Shown here piece by piece: positions 7,401 to 16,575 of a stretch of 64,000 nt of DNA. Every line of letters begins with the position of its first letter. Within the stretch, counting starts at the first letter, position 1. A program made the translations under genes and the position numbers. The stretch lies in the NCBI GenBank assembly GCA_016183065.1, contig JACPFF010000030.1, forward strand, positions 1-64,000, in the 5' to 3' direction. This DNA comes from Deltaproteobacteria bacterium. Its GTDB lineage: Bacteria; UBA10199; GCA-002796325; JACPFF01. Below the pieces are notes generated by a model that saw nothing but the letters and a program-made list of their open reading frames with translations, made no database searches and was not told where the DNA came from.

Positions 7401-8531
7401 TTACGCCTTGGCGCGACGGCCATTCTCGGCCGCCAACTTGGCCTTGGCACTTGACGCCACCACGGCCTGCGCCGCCGCACGATCGGCCTGCGGGTCCGCG
7501 GCCGCGGGTTTGCCGACTTCACGCGTCAGCTGCACGGCCGCGTAGACCTGTTTGGCTATCTGGGCACACAATTTGTTCTGCTCCTTCAAAAATTGGATCG
7601 CGGCCTCGCGACCCTGTCCGATCTTCTCGCCATTGTAGGAAAACCAGGCCCCGCTCTTTTCGACAATGTTGTGCGTACAGGCGACATCGAGGAGGTCCCC
7701 GAAGCGACTGATCCCCTCGCCATACATGATGTCGAATTCGGCCTGCCGAAACGGGGGCGCGACCTTGTTCTTCACGACCTTCACCCGCGTCCGGTTGCCG
7801 ACGACTTCCTCGCCCCGTTTGATCGCGCCGATCCGGCGGACATCGATGCGGAGGCTGGAATAGAACTTGAGGGCATTGCCGCCGGTGGTCGTCTCGGGAT
7901 TGCCGAACATGACCCCGATTTTCATCCGGATCTGGTTGATGAAGATGAGGAGCGTACGGGACTTCGCCACTGTTGCGGTCAACTTCCGTAACGCCTGGCT
8001 CATGAGGCGCGCCTGTCCGCCCATGGTGGCATCGCCCATCTCCCCTTCCAACTCCGCACGCGGGACCAACGCCGCCACGGAATCGACCACCAGGACGTCC
8101 ATGGCGCCACTGCGCACCAACGTCTCGGCAATTTCCAGCGCCTGTTCACCCGCATCCGGTTGTGCAATGAGCAAATCTTCCGGTTTCACGCCAATCTTGC
8201 GGGCATATTCGATGTCGAGCGCATGCTCGGCATCGATGAAGGCGGCGAGTCCCCCCTGTTTCTGCGCCTCGGCCACGGCCTGCAAGGCCAAGGTCGTCTT
8301 TCCTGAAGATTCCGGGCCGAAGATTTCAATAATGCGCCCGCGCGGATACCCGCCGACCCCGAGCGCCAGATCGAGCGAGAGCGATCCGCTCGGAATCACG
8401 TCGACGGCCTTGGCAATCTCGTTTTTTCCCAGGCGCATGATGGCGCCCTTGCCGAACTGCTTTTCAATGGTCGACATGGCCAGTTCGATCGCTTTTTCGC
8501 GGTCTCTTTCCGGCGCTTCCGGTGTGGTCAT
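7401..8531 (-). CDS. recA: RecA recombinase
   Basis: Strand-exchange ATPase of homologous recombination and coprotease for LexA-type repressors. The protein has 376 residues. The Walker A motif GPESSGKT is at residues 72-79, followed by a Walker B region (LVVDSVAAL), the L1/L2 DNA loops ([22 protein letters not shown]) and an Ala/Lys-rich, less conserved tail after residue 340. It lies 15 bases after thpR and 27 before alaS. No LexA-type operator can be identified because recA has no promoter region of its own here; transcription probably starts before pgpA or inside the operon. Confidence 0.98.
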   Translation of the reverse strand: MTTPEAPERDREKAIELAMSTIEKQFGKGAIMRLGKNEIAKAVDVIPSGSLSLDLALGVGGYPRGRIIEIFGPESSGKTTLALQAVAEAQKQGGLAAFIDAEHALDIEYARKIGVKPEDLLIAQPDAGEQALEIAETLVRSGAMDVLVVDSVAALVPRAELEGEMGDATMGGQARLMSQALRKLTATVAKSRTLLIFINQIRMKIGVMFGNPETTTGGNALKFYSSLRIDVRRIGAIKRGEEVVGNRTRVKVVKNKVAPPFRQAEFDIMYGEGISRFGDLLDVACTHNIVEKSGAWFSYNGEKIGQGREAAIQFLKEQNKLCAQIAKQVYAAVQLTREVGKPAAADPQADRAAAQAVVASSAKAKLAAENGRRAKA

Positions 8532-8546
8532 AGGTGTGCTCCCTTT

Positions 8547-9116
8547 CTATCCGAGGTGAAATGTTTTGAGGGGAGTATAAACCGCCCCTCCCTTTGTCAA
8601 CTCGCTTCTCAAAAGGACGAGGGTATCGACAGTGACTTCGCCAAAAGTCACCGGCCCCAGGCTCTCGACCCGCTTCACCAACGGACTCTTCCCCTTCAGC
8701 CCTTTGGCACGTCCGAGCGTGAGATGGAGTCGGAACGCGCGATCGTCTTGTGGCAGTGGGAAATCGGCCAATGCATGGTTCAGTCCCTCATGGAGATCGA
8801 GCAACGGTGTCGTCTCGCCGGAAAATCCCGCCCAGATGATGTGCGGATATTTCCAGTTGGGAAAGACCCCGACGCCCTCGCACGTCAGCGCCACCGGCTT
8901 TGCCCCGGCGGTCACGCTCGCAATGGCATCGGCAATCGGGCCGAGGAGGAGATCTTCCCTGATCTCCCCGAAAAATCGCATCGTGACATGGAAGGCACCG
9001 GTATCCGTCCACCGAACCGCAGTGCCACCATATCCCTGGAGGTCGTGGATCAACGCCCTCAGGGAGCGGACAATCGAGTCGGGAATTTCAAAGGCCAGAA
9101 AGGCGCGGACGGTCAT
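8547..9116 (-). CDS. thpR: RNA 2',3'-cyclic phosphodiesterase (2'-5' RNA ligase family)
   Basis: A 2H phosphoesterase of 189 residues with the two expected catalytic motifs, HVT at residues 43-45 and HLT near residue 131, about 90 residues apart. It opens with RAFLAFEIPD, typical of the LigT/ThpR family. The start ATG overlaps the cinA stop (ATGA). Its place between cinA and recA is a conserved arrangement in many bacteria. The enzyme opens RNA 2',3'-cyclic phosphates; its cellular target is not known. Confidence 0.93.
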   Translation of the reverse strand: MTVRAFLAFEIPDSIVRSLRALIHDLQGYGGTAVRWTDTGAFHVTMRFFGEIREDLLLGPIADAIASVTAGAKPVALTCEGVGVFPNWKYPHIIWAGFSGETTPLLDLHEGLNHALADFPLPQDDRAFRLHLTLGRAKGLKGKSPLVKRVESLGPVTFGEVTVDTLVLLRSELTKGGAVYTPLKTFHLG

Positions 9117-10522
9117 GGTAATTCCTGTCGAAGTTGCCCCAGCGCGACGTTGACCATAAAGCGCGTAAAGTGCAAGCGACCATGCGGATGGCCGTGGGGC
9201 CCCACGGGCTCACGCCCGTGGGGCCCTGGGAGGAGGCTTCGCCGGAGCACGACACCCCCCGGACTAACGCCCGGGGCCCCACGCCCCAGCCGCACCGCGG
9301 CGTTGAAGGGGAGGCTCCAGCGGCTTTGCCGCTGGAGGGGGCGACGTGAGCCCCTCCAATAGTGGTGCGTGACCCGCACCCCGCCGGACTTGGCCACCGC
9401 GACATAGGCGGTCCCCACCGGTTTTGCGGGGCTCCCACCCGTGGGCCCGGCGATCCCCGTGATCGCGAGGCCGTAGGTCGTACCGGCACGTTCACGCACC
9501 CCCGTGGCCATGGCCGCTGCCACGGGCTCGCTCACCGCCCCATGCTGGTGCAGCAGTTCGTCAGAGACCCCAAGGAGCGTGGTTTTTGCCGTGTGACTAT
9601 AGGCGACGATGCCGCGGTCAAAAAATCGGGAGGCCCCGGGGATATTGGTCAGGGCATCGGCAATGGCGCCGCCCGTACAGGACTCGGCCACGGCCAGTGT
9701 GGCACCGCGCGCGACGAGCGCCTCGGCAACCACCTGTGCGAGCGTGGTGTCGCCCGTGCCATAGACGACGTCCCCCAGTGCCGCGCGCACCGCACGCTCG
9801 GCACGCGCCAATCGGACCTCGACTGCTGCAACGTTGTCACCGCGCACGACGAGCTTGACCCACGTCTCGGGAAAAACGACGCGGTACCCGACCTCGACCC
9901 CTGCAAGTGCTTCGGCCGCGAGCGTCTCGATCCGCGCCCCGATGGAGGCCTCGGGGAGACCGAAGCAGCGCAAAACCCGCCGCCCCATGGGGACGCCGAG
10001 TCCGGCGGCCACCAGCCATGGGTGGATATGTGCCGTAAAAATGTGTTCGACCTCCGCCGGAATGCCGGGGAGAAAAAAGAACGTGGTCCCCTGCTGCTCG
10101 AGCCGGATACCGTGCGCCATCCCTTGGGCATTGGCCACCGGTACCGCCCCGCGCGGTAACTGCGCCATCCGTTGATTGATCGGATGGCACTCGCGGCCGC
10201 GCCGCGCAAACCACGACTGGATCGTCTCCCACAGTGCGGCGTGAAACTCGAGCGGGAGGCCAAAGGCCTCGGAAACCGCCGCCAGTGTGACATCGTCGCT
10301 CGTGGGCCCCAAGCCTCCGGTGACAATGACCACGCGCGCACGTCCCACAGCCTCCAGACACGCCGCGCCAATGGCGGCCTCGGTATCGCCGACGACCAGA
10401 TGTCGTCCCACGACGATCCCGAGCTCGCGACACGCAGTGGCAAGCCATGCGGCATTGGTGTTGACCACCTCGCCGGTGACAATCTCCGTCCCAGTTGTCA
10501 GGCACCAGAGTGTGTCGCGCAC
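9113..10522 (-). CDS. cinA: CinA-like protein with an in-frame repeat insertion
   Basis: CinA combines an N-terminal molybdopterin-binding-like (COG1058) domain, linked to ADP-ribose/NMN metabolism, with a C-terminal NMN deamidase domain. The N-terminal half shows TTGTEIVTGEVVNTN and VTGGLGPTSDD. The C-terminal half shows the amidase signature AVAESCTGG and ITGIAGPTGG. The start is the GTG at 10522, with AGGGG in front and one base after the pgpA stop. At 469 residues it is longer than the usual 400-420. Residues about 387-444 are encoded by a dispersed repeat inserted without breaking the frame, and the native last helix (HFTRFMVNVALGQLRQEL) follows. Whether the deamidase tolerates the insert is open; it lies in the last strand-helix segment, away from the serine loop. 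Confidence 0.92.
   Translation of the reverse strand: MRDTLWCLTTGTEIVTGEVVNTNAAWLATACRELGIVVGRHLVVGDTEAAIGAACLEAVGRARVVIVTGGLGPTSDDVTLAAVSEAFGLPLEFHAALWETIQSWFARRGRECHPINQRMAQLPRGAVPVANAQGMAHGIRLEQQGTTFFFLPGIPAEVEHIFTAHIHPWLVAAGLGVPMGRRVLRCFGLPEASIGARIETLAAEALAGVEVGYRVVFPETWVKLVVRGDNVAAVEVRLARAERAVRAALGDVVYGTGDTTLAQVVAEALVARGATLAVAESCTGGAIADALTNIPGASRFFDRGIVAYSHTAKTTLLGVSDELLHQHGAVSEPVAAAMATGVRERAGTTYGLAITGIAGPTGGSPAKPVGTAYVAVAKSGGVRVTHHYWRGSRRPLQRQSRWSLPFNAAVRLGRGAPGVSPGGVVLRRSLLPGPHGREPVGPHGHPHGRLHFTRFMVNVALGQLRQELP
9192..9362 (+). repeat. Dispersed GC-rich modular repeat, copy 3 (in-frame inside cinA)
   Basis: This copy starts with a GTGGGGCCCCACGGGC-type palindrome and continues with a GGCCCCACGCCCCAGCCG segment and GAGGCTCCAGCGGCTTTGCC with its complement, ending in ACGTGAGCCCCTCCAATAG. 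It is antisense to cinA and has a length compatible with the frame. At least four of its six frames are open throughout. The junction codons (TAT TGG AGG) are identical to those at the nadK insertion. Confidence 0.88.
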
Positions 10523-10523
10523 G

Positions 10524-10982
10524 TCATCCCCTTCCGGTGATCCAGAGCAGCAGATGGAGTACGCCCCAGGCATAACCGGCGGCCACAAGGTCGTCGGCCA
10601 CAATGCCGAGCCCGCCCGGGAGCCGCTCTGCCAGATCGACCGGCCACGGTTTCCAGATATCGAACAACCGGAACGCCAGAAAGCCGACGAGGACCGTCTT
10701 CCAGGTCCACGGGACACCGGCCATGACGATCAACATGGCGACGACTTCATCGATGACCACCTGCGGAGGGTCGTCGGACCCAAAGTGGACCGCGGCATGC
10801 GCTGCGGAAAACGTCGCCACCCCAATGGCCGCCGCCGTGGTCAAGGCATAGAGTCCGGCTGAAAGCGGCGCACAGCACCAGGCCCAGAGGAGACCCACCA
10901 CTGTGCCCCACGTGCCGGGGGCAATCGGTGCGTACCCGCTCCCGAATCCGGTGGCAATCCAACGGAAGAACCGATCAGACAT
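10524..10982 (-). CDS. pgpA: Phosphatidylglycerophosphatase A
   Basis: Inner-membrane phosphatase that converts phosphatidylglycerophosphate to phosphatidylglycerol. The chosen ATG at 10982 has GGGG nine bases upstream and gives 152 residues, the usual size; the open frame extends further upstream without homology. The family signature is clear: GFGSGYAPIAPGTWGT at the N-terminus, DDPPQVVIDEVVAML in the middle and LPGGLGIVADDLVAG-type wording (GIVADDLVAAGYAW) near the end, between hydrophobic helices. It is the first gene of the operon leading to cinA, thpR, recA and alaS. Repeat copy 4 lies about 90 bases upstream of the start, where its promoter would be expected. Confidence 0.95.
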   Translation of the reverse strand: MSDRFFRWIATGFGSGYAPIAPGTWGTVVGLLWAWCCAPLSAGLYALTTAAAIGVATFSAAHAAVHFGSDDPPQVVIDEVVAMLIVMAGVPWTWKTVLVGFLAFRLFDIWKPWPVDLAERLPGGLGIVADDLVAAGYAWGVLHLLLWITGRG

Positions 10983-11071
10983 GGCGAGCATCCCCTCAAT
11001 GCACCGTCGGTGTGGTACGGTGCGGCCCGGAAAAAGACAAGTGCAATTCCTGTTCCAGTATGATGGCACAC

Positions 11072-11127
11072 GTGGACGAGGAAGTCCCCGGAGGCGGAGC
11101 CGCAGGGTACGTGAGCCCCTCCAATAG
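11072..11127 (+). repeat. Dispersed GC-rich modular repeat, copy 4 (short form)
   Basis: This is the shortest copy: GTGGACGAGGAAGTCC, then GGAGGCGGAGCCGCAGGG, then the terminal ACGTGAGCCCCTCCAATAG. It is almost identical to the right half of copy 1, which suggests that this half is a minimal unit of the family. It lies in the intergenic space upstream of pgpA (minus strand) and of the unknown gene starting at 11479 (plus strand). Confidence 0.85.
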
Positions 11128-11478
11128 TGGGCATCGCGAATCCCCGTCCAATACTTCTATACGTTTCTTTCAGAGGTGCCATGCATGACCCCAAATCGAC
11201 CACTCATGATCGAAGATGAGCCGGTCAATCCGGAAATGGTCGGCCCACGAGTCGATCCAGCGACCCACTGCGACCATAAAAAGTCAATGATATTGGTCAC
11301 TTGAGAGGCGGTCTTCCCTCCAATTTTTCTTCGCAAAAAAGGACGCAACTTTTTTGCGGAAGTGGCGATAGTGGGAGTGTATGGGACGCCTCGAAAGAAC
11401 GTAAGCGTTCCACGAAAAAAGATGGCTCGACATGCGAAACACCCATGTGCGAGACCTTTAAAGATAAGGATAACAGCT
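11128..11478. other. Intergenic region with an A/T-stem hairpin
   Basis: No gene is convincing in this 351-base stretch; a 63-codon minus-strand frame at 11157-11348 matches nothing known. A perfect 10-bp stem-loop, CGCAAAAAAG at 11332-11341 and CTTTTTTGCG at 11349-11358 with a 7-base loop, lies about 120 bases before the next start codon. It could end transcription in either direction or act in the leader of the downstream gene. An open frame continues from 11362 into the downstream gene but lacks a ribosome site there. Confidence 0.5.
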
Positions 11479-13050
11479 ATGGTACCAGCCGCTCCACCTC
11501 TGACTCCGGTTCAACGGACCGTTCAGCAAAATATCCGACGGGCCACAACACTGCGAGCGGCAGTCCCCGTTCGGCAGCCAGATCCCTTTGGCTCGGCATT
11601 CATCACGGCACTCGGTGTCAATCGTCCCGAGAATCCTGTCAATCGGCAGGATGTTGCGGTGCGCCTCTTTGACCGGGTTGAGGCCTTTCTTCCGGACTCG
11701 CGAACGTATGAACAAAGAATCACCAGTATGGACCGATTCACCACACTCTTCGAAGGTCTGCTGGGCAATCAACGAAACTTTCCTCCGGCTGCGGTCACGA
11801 TCTTCCACGGGGCCATGGCTTCAATCGATGCGATCCAAGGGAGAGCCGAGGAGGCCATCGGTGAGGACTACCCGGAGGTCCGTCGCACGGTCACGGCACG
11901 GGCCGTTGATGCGTGGGTCTCGGCGGTCGCAGCAAGCCAACTCCTCGCCACCAGCGACGAGATCGTAGCGATCGTTGACCGCGCAACGGAAGCACCGCGT
12001 AACACGGCACTCGCACAACTCATGGAAGAGGCGCTGAACGCCTCTACAATCTTCGCGCAACTCGAAACCGGAGATCGACAACTCCTCGCGCATGGGCTCT
12101 TGATGCGGTATGAAGCGAGAGGAAGGCTCGATCAAACCACCAAAACCGACATTGAGAATGACATCCAAGCGTGTGAGTCAGTCTGGAGTGGCACATCCGT
12201 CGTCGGGACGATGCGCGTCATTATGGCACTCTTGCCAGAGACGGCTCATGATGCTCTGTTTGAGCAGGTGGAGGCGAATTCAACCACTGGACATGCCACA
12301 CAGTTGGGGCACATCGTGAGTACCCGTATTCGTACCGGGAAACTCCCGTTGACCGACGTCGCCGATGTCATGGCAGAGATGCTCACGGCCATGCTCGATC
12401 CGCGCGAGAATCCCGACGCCCTTCTTGCCATTGTCACCGAGGGAGCGGGGGGCACTCAACAGCTCAGCTTTTCACAGGTTGCTGCGGAGAATCTCAAAGA
12501 GATCAAGGCCGATGTCGCGGAGTGGCTCGCTGAACAATCGTGGAAGGGTGAGACAGATAACATCGCACGACCCGAGACTACTGCAGAGGTCATGCGCCAG
12601 CTTCTGCAACGGGCCCAGGAAGGGATTGACGCCTCGGTTCTGGCGGCCAAACAGGTCGATGCGCTTGCCGCGTTGTCGGCACGGATTCGGGCAATTTCTG
12701 GAGATCAGACGCAATTCAACGCGTTGGATGATAAGAACCGGCAAAAACTCGCAGACGCAGAGATGCGACTCAATGCGGCCCTGGCACAATTCGATCCTGC
12801 GGCAACCGTCGTGGACGGTGTCGAACCGCTCGATGCCAACGAACTCCGGGGCATTATCAATGATGTGAAGCTCCTGCTCGCCATGATCGCACGGAGACTC
12901 GACACGGCACGTCGCGTGGGCCCGGCCACAGCCACCGCAGGTTCAGACACGTCTGGCGAGAACGGCAGCGGAGGGCACGCGCAGAGCGATGAGGAGCAGC
13001 AGGGGGGGAGTCCGGGAGATACGGTTGTGACTCCAGAGGTCACATTATAG
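11479..13050 (+). CDS. Unknown helical protein (523 residues)
   Basis: The ATG at 11479 has AAGGAT nine bases upstream and is preferred over the earlier in-frame start at 11362. The N-terminus is Pro/Gln/Arg-rich without a signal peptide. The body is predominantly alpha-helical, with Leu/Ala-rich amphipathic segments, and the C-terminal 40 residues are Gly/Ser/Glu-rich and probably disordered. It ends just before the FHA-containing gene, so the two are surely co-transcribed and probably act together. No family is recognised. Confidence 0.75.
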   Translation: MVPAAPPLTPVQRTVQQNIRRATTLRAAVPVRQPDPFGSAFITALGVNRPENPVNRQDVAVRLFDRVEAFLPDSRTYEQRITSMDRFTTLFEGLLGNQRNFPPAAVTIFHGAMASIDAIQGRAEEAIGEDYPEVRRTVTARAVDAWVSAVAASQLLATSDEIVAIVDRATEAPRNTALAQLMEEALNASTIFAQLETGDRQLLAHGLLMRYEARGRLDQTTKTDIENDIQACESVWSGTSVVGTMRVIMALLPETAHDALFEQVEANSTTGHATQLGHIVSTRIRTGKLPLTDVADVMAEMLTAMLDPRENPDALLAIVTEGAGGTQQLSFSQVAAENLKEIKADVAEWLAEQSWKGETDNIARPETTAEVMRQLLQRAQEGIDASVLAAKQVDALAALSARIRAISGDQTQFNALDDKNRQKLADAEMRLNAALAQFDPAATVVDGVEPLDANELRGIINDVKLLLAMIARRLDTARRVGPATATAGSDTSGENGSGGHAQSDEEQQGGSPGDTVVTPEVTL

Positions 13051-13061
13051 GGGATATGCCT

Positions 13062-15788
13062 ATGGCAGGACCAGGAAGACCGGTATTTGGACAGAGATCG
13101 ATCCAGCAGCGTGCGCAGCAACAGCTGCGGCAGCCGCCATCGGCCCCCGCAGGGGGGAGACCCGCGACATCGCAACAGACACTGGCCGCTACACCGCCCC
13201 GGCCAGCAGCCCTGGCAACACCGGCCGCGGTGGAGACCGCCGCGGCGCCCGCACGGGCGGCAGGTCCAGCGGTCATTGCCTCAGCTGATAGCGCACCACT
13301 TAGCGTTGTGGCGCGCCCGGCGGTTGCAGCGGTGGCTACAGCGGAGGCGGCGGTGGCATCCAGGGGAGCGACGCCCGAAGCCGTTGTGCAGGGGAGAGTT
13401 GCCACGGTGGAGGCCACATCGGTTGCCGCCCCGGCAGAGGTCGCGCTGTCGGATCTACCTCTCCCCGATATTCTCACAGAACTCACGAGGCTTTTTGCCT
13501 CGCCTGTGGAAATCGATCCAGATCCTGAAGATGCGGTGGTAGTAGCCGAGTTTGCTGAGGAGGAGCCGAGTGTTCCGATCTCTTCGACTGACGACCACCT
13601 CGACCTTTCCCAACACCCCCAGGGTGAAGAAGGGGGCGCGGCTTCATCCGCCACACCGCTTGCAGTGCAGGTCACTGTCGGCGAGGTTGACATCCCGAGT
13701 CGAGCTCCCCCAGCAGATACGGTTGTGCCGAAACCGATCCTTGCGGATAAATTCGCACCGATTCTCGTGTTTACAGGAACAACGTCGGAACCCGATCTCC
13801 AACCAAATGCCAATGCTGTTGTCGTAACAAACTTCGATAACCAGTTTGTACGTTTCAAAAACATTGACACTGCAAACGCCCTTCAAACCGCACTCCGCGC
13901 AGTGCAATGGGAGGATGGGACAACGGTTCTCGTTGGGAGTTCGGCCTTACTGGCCACGATGCATATTGATAGCCCGCTCGTCGTAGCAAGACATGCCTAC
14001 CTCGTTCAACATCGTGGGAATATATATATCGTTCCTATCGACTCTGCAGGCGTCTCTGTCAATGGGTCGGCAGTCAGATCACCGACGCTTTTACACCCGG
14101 ACAACATCGTGGAACTCTCCCGTGAAACGTCTTCTGAAATAGCTCAAGAGGGTCGCTTCATCTTCACCTGGCTCGACCCGCGGCAGGCCGCTACGGCGGG
14201 CGGCAATGAGGGAAGTGCTGGCCAACCGCAGAGAGAAGCCGCACAAGCGATCGCTGGCCCGTCGGATGAGATCCTGGCCAACCCCCTACTCGGAGCAGAA
14301 TTGGCAGGGCCCGATACAGGTACATTTTCACCAACAGCCGTCCTCCTCCAGCGGATCGACGATAACCACTGGGGTGCGATATCTGTCTCACACTTTGGCA
14401 AGATCCCCAATTGCCTGCAACACTTCGCACTGCCACCCGGGGCCGTGGCCCTGGTCGGCTCGAGCGATGACGCCACGATCCTGCACAGGGGACTGGCATC
14501 ACGCCACTTTGTCTTGCGAGTCGATCGCGATGGCGTGGCGCTCTATCCCATGGACGGAAATCCGGTCTATGTGAATAACACCGAGGTCGGTCAGCGTGTG
14601 GTGCTACAGGATGGCGATATGGTCAAGGCAGGTGACCAGAGCATGACGTGGGAAACGCCGAACACGGTCGAGCGACCGTCCGCGGTGCCTGACGCCTCCG
14701 CTCCAGCGGCCGTTGACGAACCGGCACCCGCCGCACCGGTCGCAGCAGCACCCGCTCCCGCCGTCGCACCCGTGGCCACTGCCGCATCCGTGACCGCCGC
14801 GGCCAAACCAACACCCCCGATGACACCGTATGCGGTGATGAACAATATCGTCTGGGTCAAACCGGTCACCCGCTACATGGACGCAGCCATCATTGCCAAC
14901 GGCGCCGAGGGGACGATCCGCCTCCCCGGCCGACTCGGCTTTACCTTCCGGGCCACTCCGCAACATCCACGCAACAACGGGGGGATCGCGGCCGTCGTAT
15001 TGCGTGACAGTGACGCATCAACACCACCCATGATCGTGACCATGACCGCGGCATATCTGTCCGACGCGACGGAAGCACAACAGGCCTATGCGGCAGAGGT
15101 CCTGCAAGGCCTGGTCGACCAGTTGAAAGCGCGCCATGGCGACGAGCCAACATCGCGGAAGCAACTGGCCTTGGATAATGTCCACTCCACATTGAAGGAC
15201 TTGCTCAGCGAATGGTCGGAGAAGCTCTCCGACAGTGACTTGAACCTCCAGATCACGGTCGAGCAGGGAGAAGGCACCGCAGCCTTCTCCGTCGGCAGGT
15301 CGCAGATTCGAACGCACGCTTTTGGCAACATTTCCACGCGTCGATCGCTCCGCCACCTCGTCCGTCCGGAACGTGTTGCAGAAGCGACGCTTCCCACGAA
15401 CCTGGGAGAAGCGGCCATGATTGTCAGTGCCGGAGTCTTTCTCAACACCACGTCTGAAGCAATTTTGCAGGCATTGCCGATCGGTCGTGGCGCCTCCACG
15501 AGAGCAGCAGCGATTGCCGAGTGGGTGCTGGGAGTCGTTGCACCGATCGCCAAGGCGATGGGGAGCACGAAACTTCCGCAACGGCGGCCTGTCACCCATG
15601 CCAACATCGCCGGCTGGGCGTATCGGGCCGATCCAACCATGACGGCAGCGCGGTTTGCGGAGCAGATGGACCGCATCTATCGCGACCCATCGGGGCAAAA
15701 AAAGCCGGAGGTCGCAGAGGTCGCTCCGAAAAAAATCCGGTTCTTCCCTGTAGACGGAACGAAAAAGAATCCTCCCGTGCAGAAATAG
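13062..15788 (+). CDS. Large protein with two FHA-like domains and a degenerate PP2C-like domain
   Basis: A protein of 908 residues without a signal peptide. An Ala/Pro-rich low-complexity region fills roughly residues 1-230. FHA-like domain 1 (about 290-355) shows VLVGSS, a core resembling ARHAYL and a VNGSAV turn. FHA-like domain 2 (about 463-530) shows ALVGSS, a LASRHFVLRVD core matching the canonical S-R-x-H, and VYVNNTEV. FHA domains bind phosphothreonine. After a second Ala/Pro linker, residues about 630-828 follow the PP2C phosphatase layout (GEGTAAFSVG; LGEAAMIVSAG; ASTRAAAIAEWVL), but the metal-binding aspartates expected in DGMGG, GDSR and SDG are missing. I infer a phosphopeptide-reading scaffold with a pseudophosphatase. 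The start at 13062 is chosen because GGGG lies about 8 bases upstream; an ATG two codons earlier is too close to it. Confidence 0.75.
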   Translation: MAGPGRPVFGQRSIQQRAQQQLRQPPSAPAGGRPATSQQTLAATPPRPAALATPAAVETAAAPARAAGPAVIASADSAPLSVVARPAVAAVATAEAAVASRGATPEAVVQGRVATVEATSVAAPAEVALSDLPLPDILTELTRLFASPVEIDPDPEDAVVVAEFAEEEPSVPISSTDDHLDLSQHPQGEEGGAASSATPLAVQVTVGEVDIPSRAPPADTVVPKPILADKFAPILVFTGTTSEPDLQPNANAVVVTNFDNQFVRFKNIDTANALQTALRAVQWEDGTTVLVGSSALLATMHIDSPLVVARHAYLVQHRGNIYIVPIDSAGVSVNGSAVRSPTLLHPDNIVELSRETSSEIAQEGRFIFTWLDPRQAATAGGNEGSAGQPQREAAQAIAGPSDEILANPLLGAELAGPDTGTFSPTAVLLQRIDDNHWGAISVSHFGKIPNCLQHFALPPGAVALVGSSDDATILHRGLASRHFVLRVDRDGVALYPMDGNPVYVNNTEVGQRVVLQDGDMVKAGDQSMTWETPNTVERPSAVPDASAPAAVDEPAPAAPVAAAPAPAVAPVATAASVTAAAKPTPPMTPYAVMNNIVWVKPVTRYMDAAIIANGAEGTIRLPGRLGFTFRATPQHPRNNGGIAAVVLRDSDASTPPMIVTMTAAYLSDATEAQQAYAAEVLQGLVDQLKARHGDEPTSRKQLALDNVHSTLKDLLSEWSEKLSDSDLNLQITVEQGEGTAAFSVGRSQIRTHAFGNISTRRSLRHLVRPERVAEATLPTNLGEAAMIVSAGVFLNTTSEAILQALPIGRGASTRAAAIAEWVLGVVAPIAKAMGSTKLPQRRPVTHANIAGWAYRADPTMTAARFAEQMDRIYRDPSGQKKPEVAEVAPKKIRFFPVDGTKKNPPVQK

Positions 15789-15801
15789 TGCCGGAGATCC
15801 C

Positions 15802-16575
15802 CTACTTCACCAACCGGTACCCACGCTGGAAGAGCCACCAGCAGAGGCTGAACATGCCGATGGCCGTCGCCACCACCACCGCACCGGAGTGCCAGAGCGG
15901 GAGATCGGCCGTCCCGAGCACGGTCCCGCGAATGCCGTCGATGCAATAGAAGATCGGGTTGCCATACGAGATCGTTTGCCACGGCTCGGGGAGCATCCCG
16001 ACCGAATAAAAGACCCCGCCCAGGTAGATCCCCGGGGTCAGGACAAAGTTCGTCATGGTCGCGAGACTGTCCCAACTCTCGGCCCGCAGACCGCTCACAA
16101 TGCCGAGAGAGGCAAAGATCACGGCCATGAGGACCATCCACGCGAACGTGAGGAGCGGGGACTGCACGGGGAGATCGACGACCACCACGGCGATCAGGAT
16201 CGTCAGCACGCCGACGAGGACCGCCCGCAACACGCCCCCGCTGATCAGTGCAACCACGAACTGCAAGGGGGAAATCGGGACCGTCAGCCAATTCTCGATG
16301 CTCCGGTCGAAGCGGGCCGCGTAGAGTGACGTCGACGTGTTGGCATAGGCATTGGTGATGACCCCGAGCGCGGCCAGGCCCGGGAGAATGTACTGGATGT
16401 ACGACCAGCCGGAGATCTCGCGAATATGGCCGCCGAGCGAGACACCGAAGACCAGAATAAAGAGGAGCGTCGTGACGAGCGACGGCACCACGGTCTGCTT
16501 GAGCAACCGCGCGAAGCGATAGATCTCGCGCCGGAGCAGGGTTGCCAGGATGCGTCTACGGATGCGCCGCGGCAT
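15802..16575 (-). CDS. ABC-2 type transporter permease
   Basis: A six-helix inner-membrane permease of 257 residues, of the ABC-2 exporter type (YadH-like). It has hydrophobic stretches near VPSLVTTLLFILVFGVSLG, the family segment LPGLAALGVITNAYANTS, and the helix pair flanking TNFVLTPGIYLGGVFYSVG near the C-terminus. The start overlaps the end of the ATPase gene by about 20 bases, so the two are coupled. The substrate is unknown; relatives export lipids, polysaccharides or drugs. Confidence 0.88.
   Translation of the reverse strand: MPRRIRRRILATLLRREIYRFARLLKQTVVPSLVTTLLFILVFGVSLGGHIREISGWSYIQYILPGLAALGVITNAYANTSTSLYAARFDRSIENWLTVPISPLQFVVALISGGVLRAVLVGVLTILIAVVVVDLPVQSPLLTFAWMVLMAVIFASLGIVSGLRAESWDSLATMTNFVLTPGIYLGGVFYSVGMLPEPWQTISYGNPIFYCIDGIRGTVLGTADLPLWHSGAVVVATAIGMFSLCWWLFQRGYRLVK

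Noticed and set aside
5367-7454. 695-codon plus-strand open frame opposite alaS
   Set aside because: It is the antisense shadow of a full-length alanyl-tRNA synthetase; the translation is His/Arg-rich with no family likeness and no ribosome site.
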